From Chlamydiia bacterium (GTDB lineage: Bacteria; Chlamydiota; Chlamydiia; Chlamydiales; JAAZZY01): a DNA stretch of 11,612 bases. Made by a program: the position numbers and the translations under genes. The notes under the pieces are model-generated. The model was given only the letters and a program-made list of their open reading frames with translations. It did no database searches and was not told the origin of the DNA. Positions 1 to 6,874 of the stretch are shown here, piece by piece. The number at the start of each line of letters is the position of its first letter. Position 1 is the first letter of the stretch. The stretch lies in assembly GCA_014239035.1 (NCBI GenBank), contig JAAZZY010000050.1:1-11612 (forward strand). Reading direction: 5' to 3'.

Positions 1-186
1 TCTTCATGCTGCAATGGTAATGGTAAGGGCAAAAAGAAAAGTCTCTTTGGAGGAAACCGTTCTAAAAGTAATTGCTGCAAAAAAAGTAGATGCAACAATA
101 ATAATACATGCGCAACTTGTGACTGCGGAGACTCTGCTTGCTTCTCACAAAGCTGTAGATCTCGCCCAGACAACTGCAATAGATAA
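1..186 (+). CDS. C-terminal end of a small cysteine-rich protein, possibly an OmcA-like envelope lipoprotein (5' partial)
   Basis: Reading from base 1 in frame 1 gives 61 residues and a TAA stop at 184-186; the start lies outside the window. Eleven of the 61 residues are Cys (fragment positions 3, 4, 25, 26, 31, 37, 40, 42, 47, 52 and 59), including two CC pairs and the dense stretch TCATCDC, between basic and Asn/Gly-rich segments. The stop is followed 27 bases later by a strong terminator, which supports this frame. The fragment opens with SSCC, which could be the end of a lipobox (small residue-Ser-Cys). Chlamydial OmcA, a small Cys-rich lipoprotein that is disulphide cross-linked in the outer envelope, has a similar SSCC just after its signal peptide. 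That assignment is an inference from composition and this motif only. The protein could instead be a metal-binding, metallothionein-like protein or an unrelated Cys-rich secreted protein. Confidence 0.55.
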   Translation, partial: SSCCNGNGKGKKKSLFGGNRSKSNCCKKSRCNNNNTCATCDCGDSACFSQSCRSRPDNCNR

Positions 187-213
187 TCTATATCTTTCTT
201 TTATCCATATCTC

Positions 214-247
214 AAGCAGCCTCTTTTTAAAGAGGTTGCTTATTTTT
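214..247 (+). terminator. Rho-independent terminator after the Cys-rich gene
   Basis: An inverted repeat pairs 214-225 (AAGCAGCCTCTT) with 230-241 (AAGAGGTTGCTT). This gives twelve base pairs with one G-T wobble and a four-base loop, followed by a T-rich tract (TATTTTT) at 241-247. It sits just after the stop at 186 and before the pgeF start at 261, so it should end the upstream transcript. Some read-through, or a separate promoter, would be needed to express pgeF. Confidence 0.8.
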
Positions 248-260
248 AAAGAGAGACTAA

Positions 261-1016
261 ATGATTACTTTTGAAAAAGAAGGACTCAAAATTTTTGAGT
301 TTGAAAAACTAAAAAGCTTTAAATCTCTCACCCATGGTGTACTTACCCGAAAAGGAGGGAACAGCTCATCTCCTTATAACTCTTTGAATTTGAATCTAGA
401 TCCTAAGGATAACACTGAAGATATTCTCTTAAACCTAGAAAAGATAAAAAAAACGTTAAAGTTAGAAGATCCTGTCTGGGCAAAGCAAGTTCATGAAGAC
501 AAAATTATTGCTTTAAGCTCACAAAATAGCAGTGAGTACTTTGAATGCGATGGCTTTGTCACATCTGAGCCAAACATTCCAATACTCATCAAGCATGCAG
601 ATTGTCAAGCCGCTCTATTTTATGATCCTATAAAAAATATTATTGGAAATATTCACTGTGGATGGAGAGGAAACGTCATCAATATCTACAAAAAGACTCT
701 TGAGCAAATGAAAACTATTTATGGCTGCAAGCCTCAAGATATTATTGTGTGCATCTCTCCAAGTCTTGGCCCCAAACACGCACAGTTTATGCATTACCAA
801 AGAGAACTTCCTAAGAGCTTTTGGGCATTTAAAATAGGGGATAACCATTTTGATCTTTGGGAAGTCTCCAAAAACCAACTTATTGCGTGCGGAGTTTTAG
901 AAAAGAATATCGAAATTGCAAAAATCTGCACTTTTGAAAGTCATGATGACTTCTTCTCTTATCGTAGAGAAAGGGATACCGGGCGTAACCTATCTTATAT
1001 TGAGCTCATCAAATGA
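261..1016 (+). CDS. pgeF: PgeF/YfiH family laccase-domain protein (peptidoglycan-editing / purine nucleoside phosphorylase-like)
   Basis: A complete 251-residue protein, the usual length for the Cu-oxidase_4 (YfiH/LACC1) family. The family's metal-site residues are all present: His78 in KQVHED, Cys115 in HADC and His132 in IHCGWRG. The C-terminal signature is FFSYRRERDTGR at 231-242, and the ISPSLGP stretch at 165-171 matches the family's GPxIGP-like segment. Characterised members include E. coli YfiH/PgeF, described as correcting misincorporated residues in peptidoglycan precursors, and LACC1-type enzymes with purine nucleoside phosphorylase and adenosine deaminase activity; which activity applies here cannot be read from sequence. 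The protein is cytoplasmic, with no signal peptide. The ATG at 261 follows AAAGAGAG at 248-255, a plausible ribosome site. The gene is probably unrelated to the sugar operon that it converges on. Confidence 0.9.
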   Translation: MITFEKEGLKIFEFEKLKSFKSLTHGVLTRKGGNSSSPYNSLNLNLDPKDNTEDILLNLEKIKKTLKLEDPVWAKQVHEDKIIALSSQNSSEYFECDGFVTSEPNIPILIKHADCQAALFYDPIKNIIGNIHCGWRGNVINIYKKTLEQMKTIYGCKPQDIIVCISPSLGPKHAQFMHYQRELPKSFWAFKIGDNHFDLWEVSKNQLIACGVLEKNIEIAKICTFESHDDFFSYRRERDTGRNLSYIELIK

Positions 1017-1031
1017 AAAGAATCATAGTGC

Positions 1032-1691
1032 CTATGGCATAAACCAGTGGTAATCGCCAGTATATCCCACTTTTTTAAAGAAGACCTGCCACTCATCTAC
1101 ATGCATGATGGTTTTAGCAGTAAGGTTCCATGCATTCATAAGGATCCTCTCTTCATCGTTGCGGTAGGCATCAACTGTGATGAAGCTATGGCCCTTTGAG
1201 ACTCTTTCTATCTCTTGGAGGGCTTTAGCGCACTCTTCTTCTTCAAAGTTGTGAAGAGTGGTAATAGAAATGACCAAATCAAAAGAATTGTCATCAAATT
1301 CTAAATTTCTCGCATCACCTACTTGAACAAACTCTTGAACTGGCTCTAGAGCATTCTCTATTGCATATTCAGATACATCAATTCCTTTTACGGTGATGCC
1401 AGGAATAGCATTTTGAAAATCGTGAAGCATAAAGCCTTTGGCACAACCCACATCTAAAACAGAATGCTCAGATGTTAGGCCATAAAACTTTTTAAAGGTT
1501 GGAACTACAGGCTGCCAAAAACGTGGGTGATAGTGAAAGCCACCATATCCAGTCTTACGATCTCCATCAAAAAATTCTTTTCCAAACTCGCGTGCAGTTT
1601 GACGATCTTCTTCGGTTTTAGTTTCACCACGCCCTTTGACATCTCTTTTGGCCCTAGGATAGTTGACCATTAAATTTACTTCTCTGCCCAT
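1032..1691 (-). CDS. Class I SAM-dependent methyltransferase
   Basis: 219 residues. The Rossmann SAM-binding core shows motif I VLDVGCAKG at 78-86, an acidic end to strand 2 in GIDVSEYAIE (103-112), motif II around GDARNLEFDDNSFDLVIS (125-142), and a following HNFEEEECAKAL helix. This is a small-molecule (Methyltransf_11/25-like) class I enzyme. The N-terminal segment of about 75 residues is rich in charged and aromatic residues (GGFHYHPRFWQP at 50-61) and could shape the acceptor site. The ATG at 1691 has AGGGA six bases upstream. The gene is the last of the leftward sugar operon, nine bases after the SDR gene. From context I infer that it O-, N- or C-methylates the sugar or an intermediate, but the substrate is unknown. 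Its TAG stop lies 15 bases from the converging pgeF stop. Confidence 0.85.
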   Translation of the reverse strand: MGREVNLMVNYPRAKRDVKGRGETKTEEDRQTAREFGKEFFDGDRKTGYGGFHYHPRFWQPVVPTFKKFYGLTSEHSVLDVGCAKGFMLHDFQNAIPGITVKGIDVSEYAIENALEPVQEFVQVGDARNLEFDDNSFDLVISITTLHNFEEEECAKALQEIERVSKGHSFITVDAYRNDEERILMNAWNLTAKTIMHVDEWQVFFKKVGYTGDYHWFMP

Positions 1692-1700
1692 GACTGTTCC

Positions 1701-2702
1701 CTATAGTTTATGGTTATATTCTAAAGACTGACTTGTCATTTCTTCATAATTCTCAGAAACCCAATCAATTACATCAGAGACACCCTCTTCTAAAGATATG
1801 ACGGGCTTCCAGTCGAAAGAGCTTCTTGCCTTTGATGAATCTATTACATATGCTTTATCTTGTCCTAGGCGCTCTCCTACAATGTCTACAGCATCATCAA
1901 ACTTGATGTTTAACTTATCGCAGATCATTTTAATGAGATCGCATATGGCTATCCCTTCTCCATCTGGAGAAAGGTGATAAATTTCACCCGACTTTCCATC
2001 AAGCATAATGGAGAGCTCACCTTTTGAAATATCTCTAATATGAATGTAGGACTTCACTGCTTTTCCGCCACCATGTAGAGGAATCTTTTTTCCCATCTTT
2101 AAGTATAGTGCAACGCGTGGCACAATTTTAAAAAGTGACTGGCCTCGACCATAAACATTTGTAGAGCGCACAAGACAGATAGGAAGGTTATAATTTTTAA
2201 AGAAGGTAAAAAGCGATAAGTCACCAGCTGCTTTAGAAGCAGCATAGGGAGTACTAGGATTAAGCGGGGCATTTTCAGTAATTTTGTCTTCACAAGACCC
2301 ATAGACTTCAGGTGTTGAAGTGTGAACGTATTTCTTAATGAATGAGAACTGCGAGAGTAGTTTGGCAAGACTTGTCACAGCTACAGCATTTGTCATAAAC
2401 CAATCTTGTGGGCTATCCCAGCTAGGCCCCACTTCTACAAGCGCTGCAAAGTTAACAACGTATTCTGGGCGCTCTTTTTCAATAAGCGTAGCAAAGCGAT
2501 CTAAATCTTTATTGAGATCTATCTGATAAAAGCTATAATTTTCATTAGGGTGTCTCTTATAGGTTAAGAAAAAATCAGGCTTTTCTTGTGATCGGCTAAC
2601 GCCAATAACTTCGTATTTGCCCTCTTCTAAAAGTAAATCTATGAAGTCTATTCCTGAAAAAGAGTTACTTCCAATGACTAATACTTTTTTCTTTTCTACC
2701 AT
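1701..2702 (-). CDS. Extended-SDR NAD-dependent sugar epimerase/dehydratase (RmlB/GMD-like)
   Basis: 333 residues, typical for extended SDR nucleotide-sugar enzymes. The N-terminal dinucleotide motif is GSNSFSG at 11-17, where the middle Gly of GxxGxxG is Ser. The active site holds the Tyr-Lys pair Y153-AAS-K157 and the segment TSTPEVYG at 128-135. In dTDP-glucose 4,6-dehydratase this segment reads T-D-E; here it is T130-P131-E132, so the catalytic Asp is replaced while Glu is kept. A NVYGRGQ motif (about 182-188) and an SYIHIRD motif for substrate binding follow. The likely role is oxidoreduction at C4 with epimerisation or dehydration of an NDP-sugar. The start ATG overlaps the stop of the E1 beta gene by one base (TAATG), with AGGA eight bases upstream, which indicates translational coupling. 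The exact reaction is not identifiable. Confidence 0.85.
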   Translation of the reverse strand: MVEKKKVLVIGSNSFSGIDFIDLLLEEGKYEVIGVSRSQEKPDFFLTYKRHPNENYSFYQIDLNKDLDRFATLIEKERPEYVVNFAALVEVGPSWDSPQDWFMTNAVAVTSLAKLLSQFSFIKKYVHTSTPEVYGSCEDKITENAPLNPSTPYAASKAAGDLSLFTFFKNYNLPICLVRSTNVYGRGQSLFKIVPRVALYLKMGKKIPLHGGGKAVKSYIHIRDISKGELSIMLDGKSGEIYHLSPDGEGIAICDLIKMICDKLNIKFDDAVDIVGERLGQDKAYVIDSSKARSSFDWKPVISLEEGVSDVIDWVSENYEEMTSQSLEYNHKL

Positions 2703-3760
2703 TAAAAAGGTCCTGTAAATGATTTATCGGGTACATCTAGATGATTTTTTTGACGATCTAAGATCATCTGCTTAAGATCCACTTTTTTACCTAAAAGCTT
2801 TTTAACAGCATAAACAACATCGTTATGATTGGGGTAGTAATGATTGGTTAAAGCCCAGCTAGTTGGAGCATAGCAGTCAGGAAGAGTTACTCGAATAGGA
2901 GGATTTTTTAAATCACTAAAAGCTTGTTCGACAACAAGTGTAATAATCTCTGATGCTATTCCAAGCGTCTTCCAGCTCATATCAGCTACAACTAGGCGAC
3001 CTGTTTTGCGAACAGACTTCAGTATCGTTTCAGTATCAAGTGGTTTAATTGAGCGCAGGTCAATAAGCTCTACACCAATTCCTTCACTTTTTAAAGCTTT
3101 GGCAGCCTTTAGAGCCTCAACAGTCATATAAGAAGAGGATACAATGGTGACATCATCACCTTTTTCTAAAACTTTTGCTTTTCCTAGTGGCTCTATATAA
3201 TTTCCCTCTGGCACCTCATCTATGATGTTATATAGCCAACGATGCTCAATAAACATAACAGGATTAGGATCTAAAATAGAGGCATTTAAGAGCCCCTTTG
3301 CATCGTATGCGGTAGTTGGCATAACAACTTTTAAACCAGGGAAATGTGCAAACATTGAGTGAAGATTTTGTGAGTGTTGAGGACCTTGCCCCCAACCCAT
3401 GCCTACAATTAATCTGATAACCATAGGAACTTGCATAAGGCCATCAAACATATAGTGCCATTTAGCTGCGCTATTAACAATTTGATCTAGAGAAAGTAAT
3501 GCAAAGTCAACGCGTTGGTGAGTCATGATGGGTTTCATCCCCAAGATCGCGCTGCCAACAGCTATCCCTGTCATCCCATTTTCTGATGTGGGCATATCCA
3601 TCACTCTATTGGAGCCATATTTCTCTTGAAGGTTTGTTGTTGTCCCAAATACCCCTTTAGGGTCTGGAACACCGAGCCCCATAACATATACGCTAGGATC
3701 ACTTCCCAAATTATAGTCTAATGACTCTTGAATTGCCTTGGCAAAATTTATTTTTTTCAT
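2702..3760 (-). CDS. Thiamine-diphosphate-dependent dehydrogenase/transketolase E1 beta subunit-like
   Basis: 352 residues from the chosen start, with the PDH E1-beta / transketolase pyrimidine-binding domain followed by the C-terminal transketolase domain. The catalytic Glu that activates the ThDP aminopyrimidine is E60 in TSENGMTG. DFALLSLDQIVN at 85-96 matches the E1-beta signature, and H129 in GPQHSQN matches the conserved active-site His. The C-terminal domain carries VTIVSSS and ELIDLRSIKPLD. The reading frame is open to an ATG at 3838, but that would overlap the alpha gene by 77 bases. The ATG at 3760 gives the usual MKKINFAKAI start and lies one base after the alpha stop (TGA-A-ATG). 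The neighbouring alpha gene completes an alpha2beta2 enzyme. With no E2 or E3 nearby, I infer transfer of a two-carbon unit to a sugar rather than a role in central metabolism. Confidence 0.87.
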   Translation of the reverse strand: MKKINFAKAIQESLDYNLGSDPSVYVMGLGVPDPKGVFGTTTNLQEKYGSNRVMDMPTSENGMTGIAVGSAILGMKPIMTHQRVDFALLSLDQIVNSAAKWHYMFDGLMQVPMVIRLIVGMGWGQGPQHSQNLHSMFAHFPGLKVVMPTTAYDAKGLLNASILDPNPVMFIEHRWLYNIIDEVPEGNYIEPLGKAKVLEKGDDVTIVSSSYMTVEALKAAKALKSEGIGVELIDLRSIKPLDTETILKSVRKTGRLVVADMSWKTLGIASEIITLVVEQAFSDLKNPPIRVTLPDCYAPTSWALTNHYYPNHNDVVYAVKKLLGKKVDLKQMILDRQKNHLDVPDKSFTGPF

Positions 3761-3761
3761 T

Positions 3762-4733
3762 TCATTCGGCATAGATATGAGATAACAACTCCTGCTCTTG
3801 TGGAAATGGACTTTCTTTTGAAAATTCAAAAGCTTCATCTATTTCCTGTTGAATTTTCTGTTCCATTTCTATGAGTTCGTCTTTTGAAAGGCTGTTATCT
3901 GATAATAGTGAATTTTGCAACCTGAGGACTGGGCATTTTGCCATCCAAGAATCTACTTCTTCTTGAGAACGATACCCTAAGTTGACATCATAATTGGGTC
4001 CGCAGTGTTCTCTGAAACGGTATGTTTTAAACTCTAGTAATCTAGGACCTTTCTTTGTTCGCACATCATTTATGGCTTCGCATGACATGCTTGCAACTTC
4101 CTGAAGATCATTCCCGTCTCCATGCTTGGAAGGAATGCCATGTGCCTCGGCAATTTTAGGGATATTGCGCTCTTTTGGCTGACGAACCTCCATTGGAGAA
4201 TAGACAGAATAAAAGTTGCTTTCACATAAAAAAAGTATAGGTAGATTTTTTAAAGCAGCAAAGTTAATAGCTTCAGAAAAAACGCCTTCTTCTGTCATAG
4301 CTTCACCAAAAAAGATCACTGTAATGGGATCTTCATTCTTCATTTGCGTGGCAAGAGCCATCCCAACTGCTATTGGAAATGATCCTCCAACTATAGGAGT
4401 GGAGCCCATAAAGTTTACTTGAGGATCTACAAGGTGCATAGAGCCACCTTTTCCCCCACAGCAACCAGTTTTTTTTCCGTGCAGTTCGGCAATCATTTGC
4501 TTGAGGTCTCCCCCTTTGGCAAAATAATGTGCGTGAGCTCGGTGAGTGCTCATTATATAGTCGCTCTTTAGAAGTTGAGAACAGACCCCTACTGCTACAC
4601 CTTCTTGGCCTATGCTTAAATGAACAGGACAACGCATCTCCTGATCAACATATCGATCAGCAATAGCTTCCTCAATCCTACGAATTCGAAGAGTTTGAAA
4701 AAAAAGATCTTTTAAATCACCTTTGAAAGGCAT
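3762..4733 (-). CDS. Thiamine-diphosphate-dependent dehydrogenase E1 alpha subunit-like
   Basis: 323 residues, the length of E1-alpha subunits of PDH/acetoin-dehydrogenase type. It has STHRAHAHY at 62-70, GKGGSMH at 94-100, and the ThDP/Mg motif from G143 to Y175. The motif reads GEA (143-145) where GDG is standard, and ESNFY (171-175) where ENNxY is standard. The metal ligands N173 and Y175 are kept, while the Asp ligand is Glu144. The usual YRYHGHS loop is replaced by YRFREHCGPNYD (238-249), as I recall for relatives in polysaccharide clusters. A Glu-rich predicted helix ends the protein. It pairs with the E1-beta gene directly downstream. The ATG at 4733 follows the kinase stop by nine bases. 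In avilamycin biosynthesis, the E1-like pair AviB1/AviB2 has been proposed to add a two-carbon branch to a sugar; a similar role is inferred here. Confidence 0.87.
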   Translation of the reverse strand: MPFKGDLKDLFFQTLRIRRIEEAIADRYVDQEMRCPVHLSIGQEGVAVGVCSQLLKSDYIMSTHRAHAHYFAKGGDLKQMIAELHGKKTGCCGGKGGSMHLVDPQVNFMGSTPIVGGSFPIAVGMALATQMKNEDPITVIFFGEAMTEEGVFSEAINFAALKNLPILFLCESNFYSVYSPMEVRQPKERNIPKIAEAHGIPSKHGDGNDLQEVASMSCEAINDVRTKKGPRLLEFKTYRFREHCGPNYDVNLGYRSQEEVDSWMAKCPVLRLQNSLLSDNSLSKDELIEMEQKIQQEIDEAFEFSKESPFPQEQELLSHIYAE

Positions 4734-4742
4734 ACATATATC

Positions 4743-6272
4743 TCACTTTAGAAGGGTGGTAATGTATTTTAGAAAGGGTATTTTTTCAATACATTTTTTA
4801 TTACCAATGATTTGCACATCTAATGCCGCTGCTACAGATCCTAAAAACCCTGCAACTTCAGCGCTTTGGCCACTGGCTAAACTGAGTGCTGATAAGGCCA
4901 AATAGCTATCGCCTGCCCCTACCCTATCTACTACTTTTTGAGTAAAAGCTGGTAATTGATGAAAACCTTCATCCTTGTTGTAAATCGACACTCCTTTTAC
5001 CCCTTGCGTCACACTTATATTGCTGCAATTGAGCTTAGAGCTGACTTCTTTCATTAAGTCATCTAATTTACTCTCCAGATCATGCACTGTTAGCCGAAGT
5101 TCAGGCTCATTAACAGAGATGTAATCAGCACGATCATACTTGGTTACTACATGATAACCACGATTTCCACTGTTAATTTGTGCGTTTATTGCCAAGAAAG
5201 TTGGCACTTTTGCAATAGCTTCATTTAATTTAGAATTGATAAAACCATTGCCAAAATCAGCGACTACAACCAGGTCATAGTCTTTTGCTTTTTCTTCTAA
5301 ATATTCAACTACTTCTTGGCTTTGTTCTTCATTTAGAAGGTTTCCACCTGATGTGTATGTTTCAAAAAGCTTTGTCAAAAACATCCCATCTTTTTGGACA
5401 TAGCGCTTCTTAACAAGTGTTTTTATATTTGAAAGTTTAACAAACTCTTTTTGAATATTATCATTTAGACCCACATCTAAATCAACATTCTCTGGAAGAG
5501 TCCCTATTGCGGAAAGTAAAGTGACGTTTGAAGCAAAACCTGCAATATGGTTGGCGATTGCAAAGGATCCCCCTAAAAACATTTCACTATAATTTTCTCG
5601 TGCAACAAGGTGTGTTCCTTTTCCTGAAACCCCCATAGGAGAGACATAGGCATACTGATCTATAATAGCATCACCTATAACAAGAACCTTGAGATCCTTA
5701 AACTTTTCGACAAGTTTTTCAATCGTTGGATAGTCGTATTTGAGTTTGAATTTCTTGATAAAATGTTGAAATTGGCTAGAGCGATCTCCAAAATATGAGT
5801 TCAATAACTTAGATGAGCTAAACACAATCTCATCTGTATAGACAATTTGACCTCCAACTTTTTCTATAGCATCAACTTCTTGCTGTATCTTGCCTGTGAC
5901 ATCGTCAGAATAATTTTTATACTCTATCCCCTTAACATAAAAATCAGGGGCAACCTCTTCTATAACCTTTATGCCATCCGGGTTGTCGTTTAAAACAACA
6001 AAATCAACATCACTAATCGCAGCAATGGAATCCATTCTAAGATCTTGGTCAAAGACAGGGCGATCAGGTCCTTTATTGACAAAGCGATTGGCAGTTACTG
6101 CAACAACCAGAATGTCTCCTTGTTCTTTGGCTCTTTGAAAGTGTTTAATGTGACCAGGGTGAACTAAGTCAAAAACACCCAAACAGAGAACAATTTTTTT
6201 TCCTAATCTTTTTTCATCTAGAAGCTCTTCTTTGAGACTTTCAATGGAATTTTTTTTCTCTATTGTTTTCAT
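4743..6272 (-). CDS. Bifunctional nucleotidyltransferase / PfkB-family sugar kinase (HldE-like, domains in reversed order)
   Basis: 509 residues with two catalytic domains. Residues about 25-160 form a cytidylyltransferase-like domain (RfaE domain II) with FDLVHPGH at 34-41 (HxGH), NRFVNKGPDRPVF at 62-74, and FSSSKLLN at 151-158 in the place of the family's ISxT/S motif. Residues about 195-509 form a PfkB/ribokinase domain with GDAIIDQY at 200-207, the sugar-site GG at 234-235, INSGNRGYH at 366-374 and GAGD at 452-455, where D455 is the expected catalytic base. E. coli HldE has the kinase first and the adenylyltransferase second; here the order is reversed. With the GmhA-like gene two bases upstream, it probably phosphorylates a sugar-7-phosphate (or similar) at C1 and activates it with a nucleotide. 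Whether ATP or CTP is used in the second step is not evident. It is cytoplasmic. The start has only a weak ribosome site and is probably coupled to the upstream gene. Confidence 0.88.
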   Translation of the reverse strand: MKTIEKKNSIESLKEELLDEKRLGKKIVLCLGVFDLVHPGHIKHFQRAKEQGDILVVAVTANRFVNKGPDRPVFDQDLRMDSIAAISDVDFVVLNDNPDGIKVIEEVAPDFYVKGIEYKNYSDDVTGKIQQEVDAIEKVGGQIVYTDEIVFSSSKLLNSYFGDRSSQFQHFIKKFKLKYDYPTIEKLVEKFKDLKVLVIGDAIIDQYAYVSPMGVSGKGTHLVARENYSEMFLGGSFAIANHIAGFASNVTLLSAIGTLPENVDLDVGLNDNIQKEFVKLSNIKTLVKKRYVQKDGMFLTKLFETYTSGGNLLNEEQSQEVVEYLEEKAKDYDLVVVADFGNGFINSKLNEAIAKVPTFLAINAQINSGNRGYHVVTKYDRADYISVNEPELRLTVHDLESKLDDLMKEVSSKLNCSNISVTQGVKGVSIYNKDEGFHQLPAFTQKVVDRVGAGDSYLALSALSLASGQSAEVAGFLGSVAAALDVQIIGNKKCIEKIPFLKYITTLLK

Positions 6273-6274
6273 AG

Positions 6275-6874
6275 TTAATAAACTTCAGCTGTTTTTGTTT
6301 GTATAGCCCTGACCTTTTGAGCCCACCCATCAATAAAGGTATGTAAAATGAAAAAATGTGCAGATTCAACAAGTCCATAGTCGCGAGCGCCTGTCCAAAT
6401 ATTAACATCTCCCATTAACTGCAAAGGGTTATCTTTTTCAAATCCACTTAGAGTAATAATCGATCCATTTTTTTCTCGCACAACCCTGCAAGCCTCCAAA
6501 ATATTTTGAGACTGCCCTGAGCTGCTAATAGCAATAAGAAGATCTCCATCTTGTGCAAGGTTCTCTAATGGCTTAGAAAAAATGGTCTCAAAGCCATAAT
6601 CATTTCCCATGCAGGTGAGTAAATTACTATCTGATAGGGTAAAAGCCGGGGCTTTTACTACATTTACTAGATCGACAACGTGGTGGGAGGCTATCCCTGA
6701 GCTTCCTCCATTACCAATAACAAATATTTTCCTTTTCAACCGGATAGATTCAGTTAGCAAACCATGAACTTTTTCTTGGGCATGCCCAAACATAAGCTCC
6801 TTGCCTTTCGATTTAAAAGTTGTCTTCTCAACTAGCTCTGTAAACTCAGTGAGTCGTTTTAACAAAAATGACAT
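6275..6874 (-). CDS. SIS-domain phosphosugar isomerase, GmhA-like (sedoheptulose-7-phosphate isomerase family)
   Basis: 199 residues, the normal length for GmhA. It has GNGGSSGIASHH at 54-65, a CMGNDYGFE segment at 88-96 like the conserved NDYG region, the phosphate-binding ISSSGQSQNI at 116-125, and a C-terminal VESAHFFILH at 169-178. By alignment to E. coli GmhA by eye, the zinc/acid-base positions H61, E65, Q172 and H180 become H64, D68, E170 and H178. The fold is clear, but the metal site is altered. GmhA converts sedoheptulose 7-phosphate to D-glycero-D-manno-heptose 7-phosphate; adjacency to the kinase/nucleotidyltransferase fits that pathway. The ATG directly abuts the TAG of the upstream SDR gene, with GAGGA just before it. 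A different keto-phosphosugar substrate is possible. Confidence 0.85.
   Translation of the reverse strand: MSFLLKRLTEFTELVEKTTFKSKGKELMFGHAQEKVHGLLTESIRLKRKIFVIGNGGSSGIASHHVVDLVNVVKAPAFTLSDSNLLTCMGNDYGFETIFSKPLENLAQDGDLLIAISSSGQSQNILEACRVVREKNGSIITLSGFEKDNPLQLMGDVNIWTGARDYGLVESAHFFILHTFIDGWAQKVRAIQTKTAEVY

Noticed and set aside
14..274. Plus-strand open frame of 86 codons in frame 2
   Set aside because: It runs through the terminator hairpin at 214-247 and overlaps the pgeF start. The alternative frame 1 gives a Cys-rich protein that stops just before the terminator, which is far more coherent.
1029..1039. Short inverted repeat TGCC-TAT-GGCA between the converging genes
   Set aside because: The stem is only four base pairs, has no T-run on either side and overlaps the methyltransferase stop, so it is not a credible terminator.
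3761..3838. Longer start for the E1 beta gene (ATG at 3838 or 3772)
   Set aside because: The extra N-terminal residues are unlike the family and lie within the alpha gene. The ATG at 3760, one base after the alpha stop, gives the expected MKKINFAKAI N terminus.
4333..4632. Minus-strand open frame within the E1 alpha gene
   Set aside because: It is an out-of-frame shadow of a well-supported gene, rich in Arg/Ser/Cys with no family resemblance.
2702..4733. Housekeeping pyruvate dehydrogenase E1 genes
   Set aside because: No E2 or E3 follows, the flanks are sugar genes with coupled translation, and the alpha subunit has a variant ThDP motif and a YRFREHCGPNYD loop in place of YRYHGHS.
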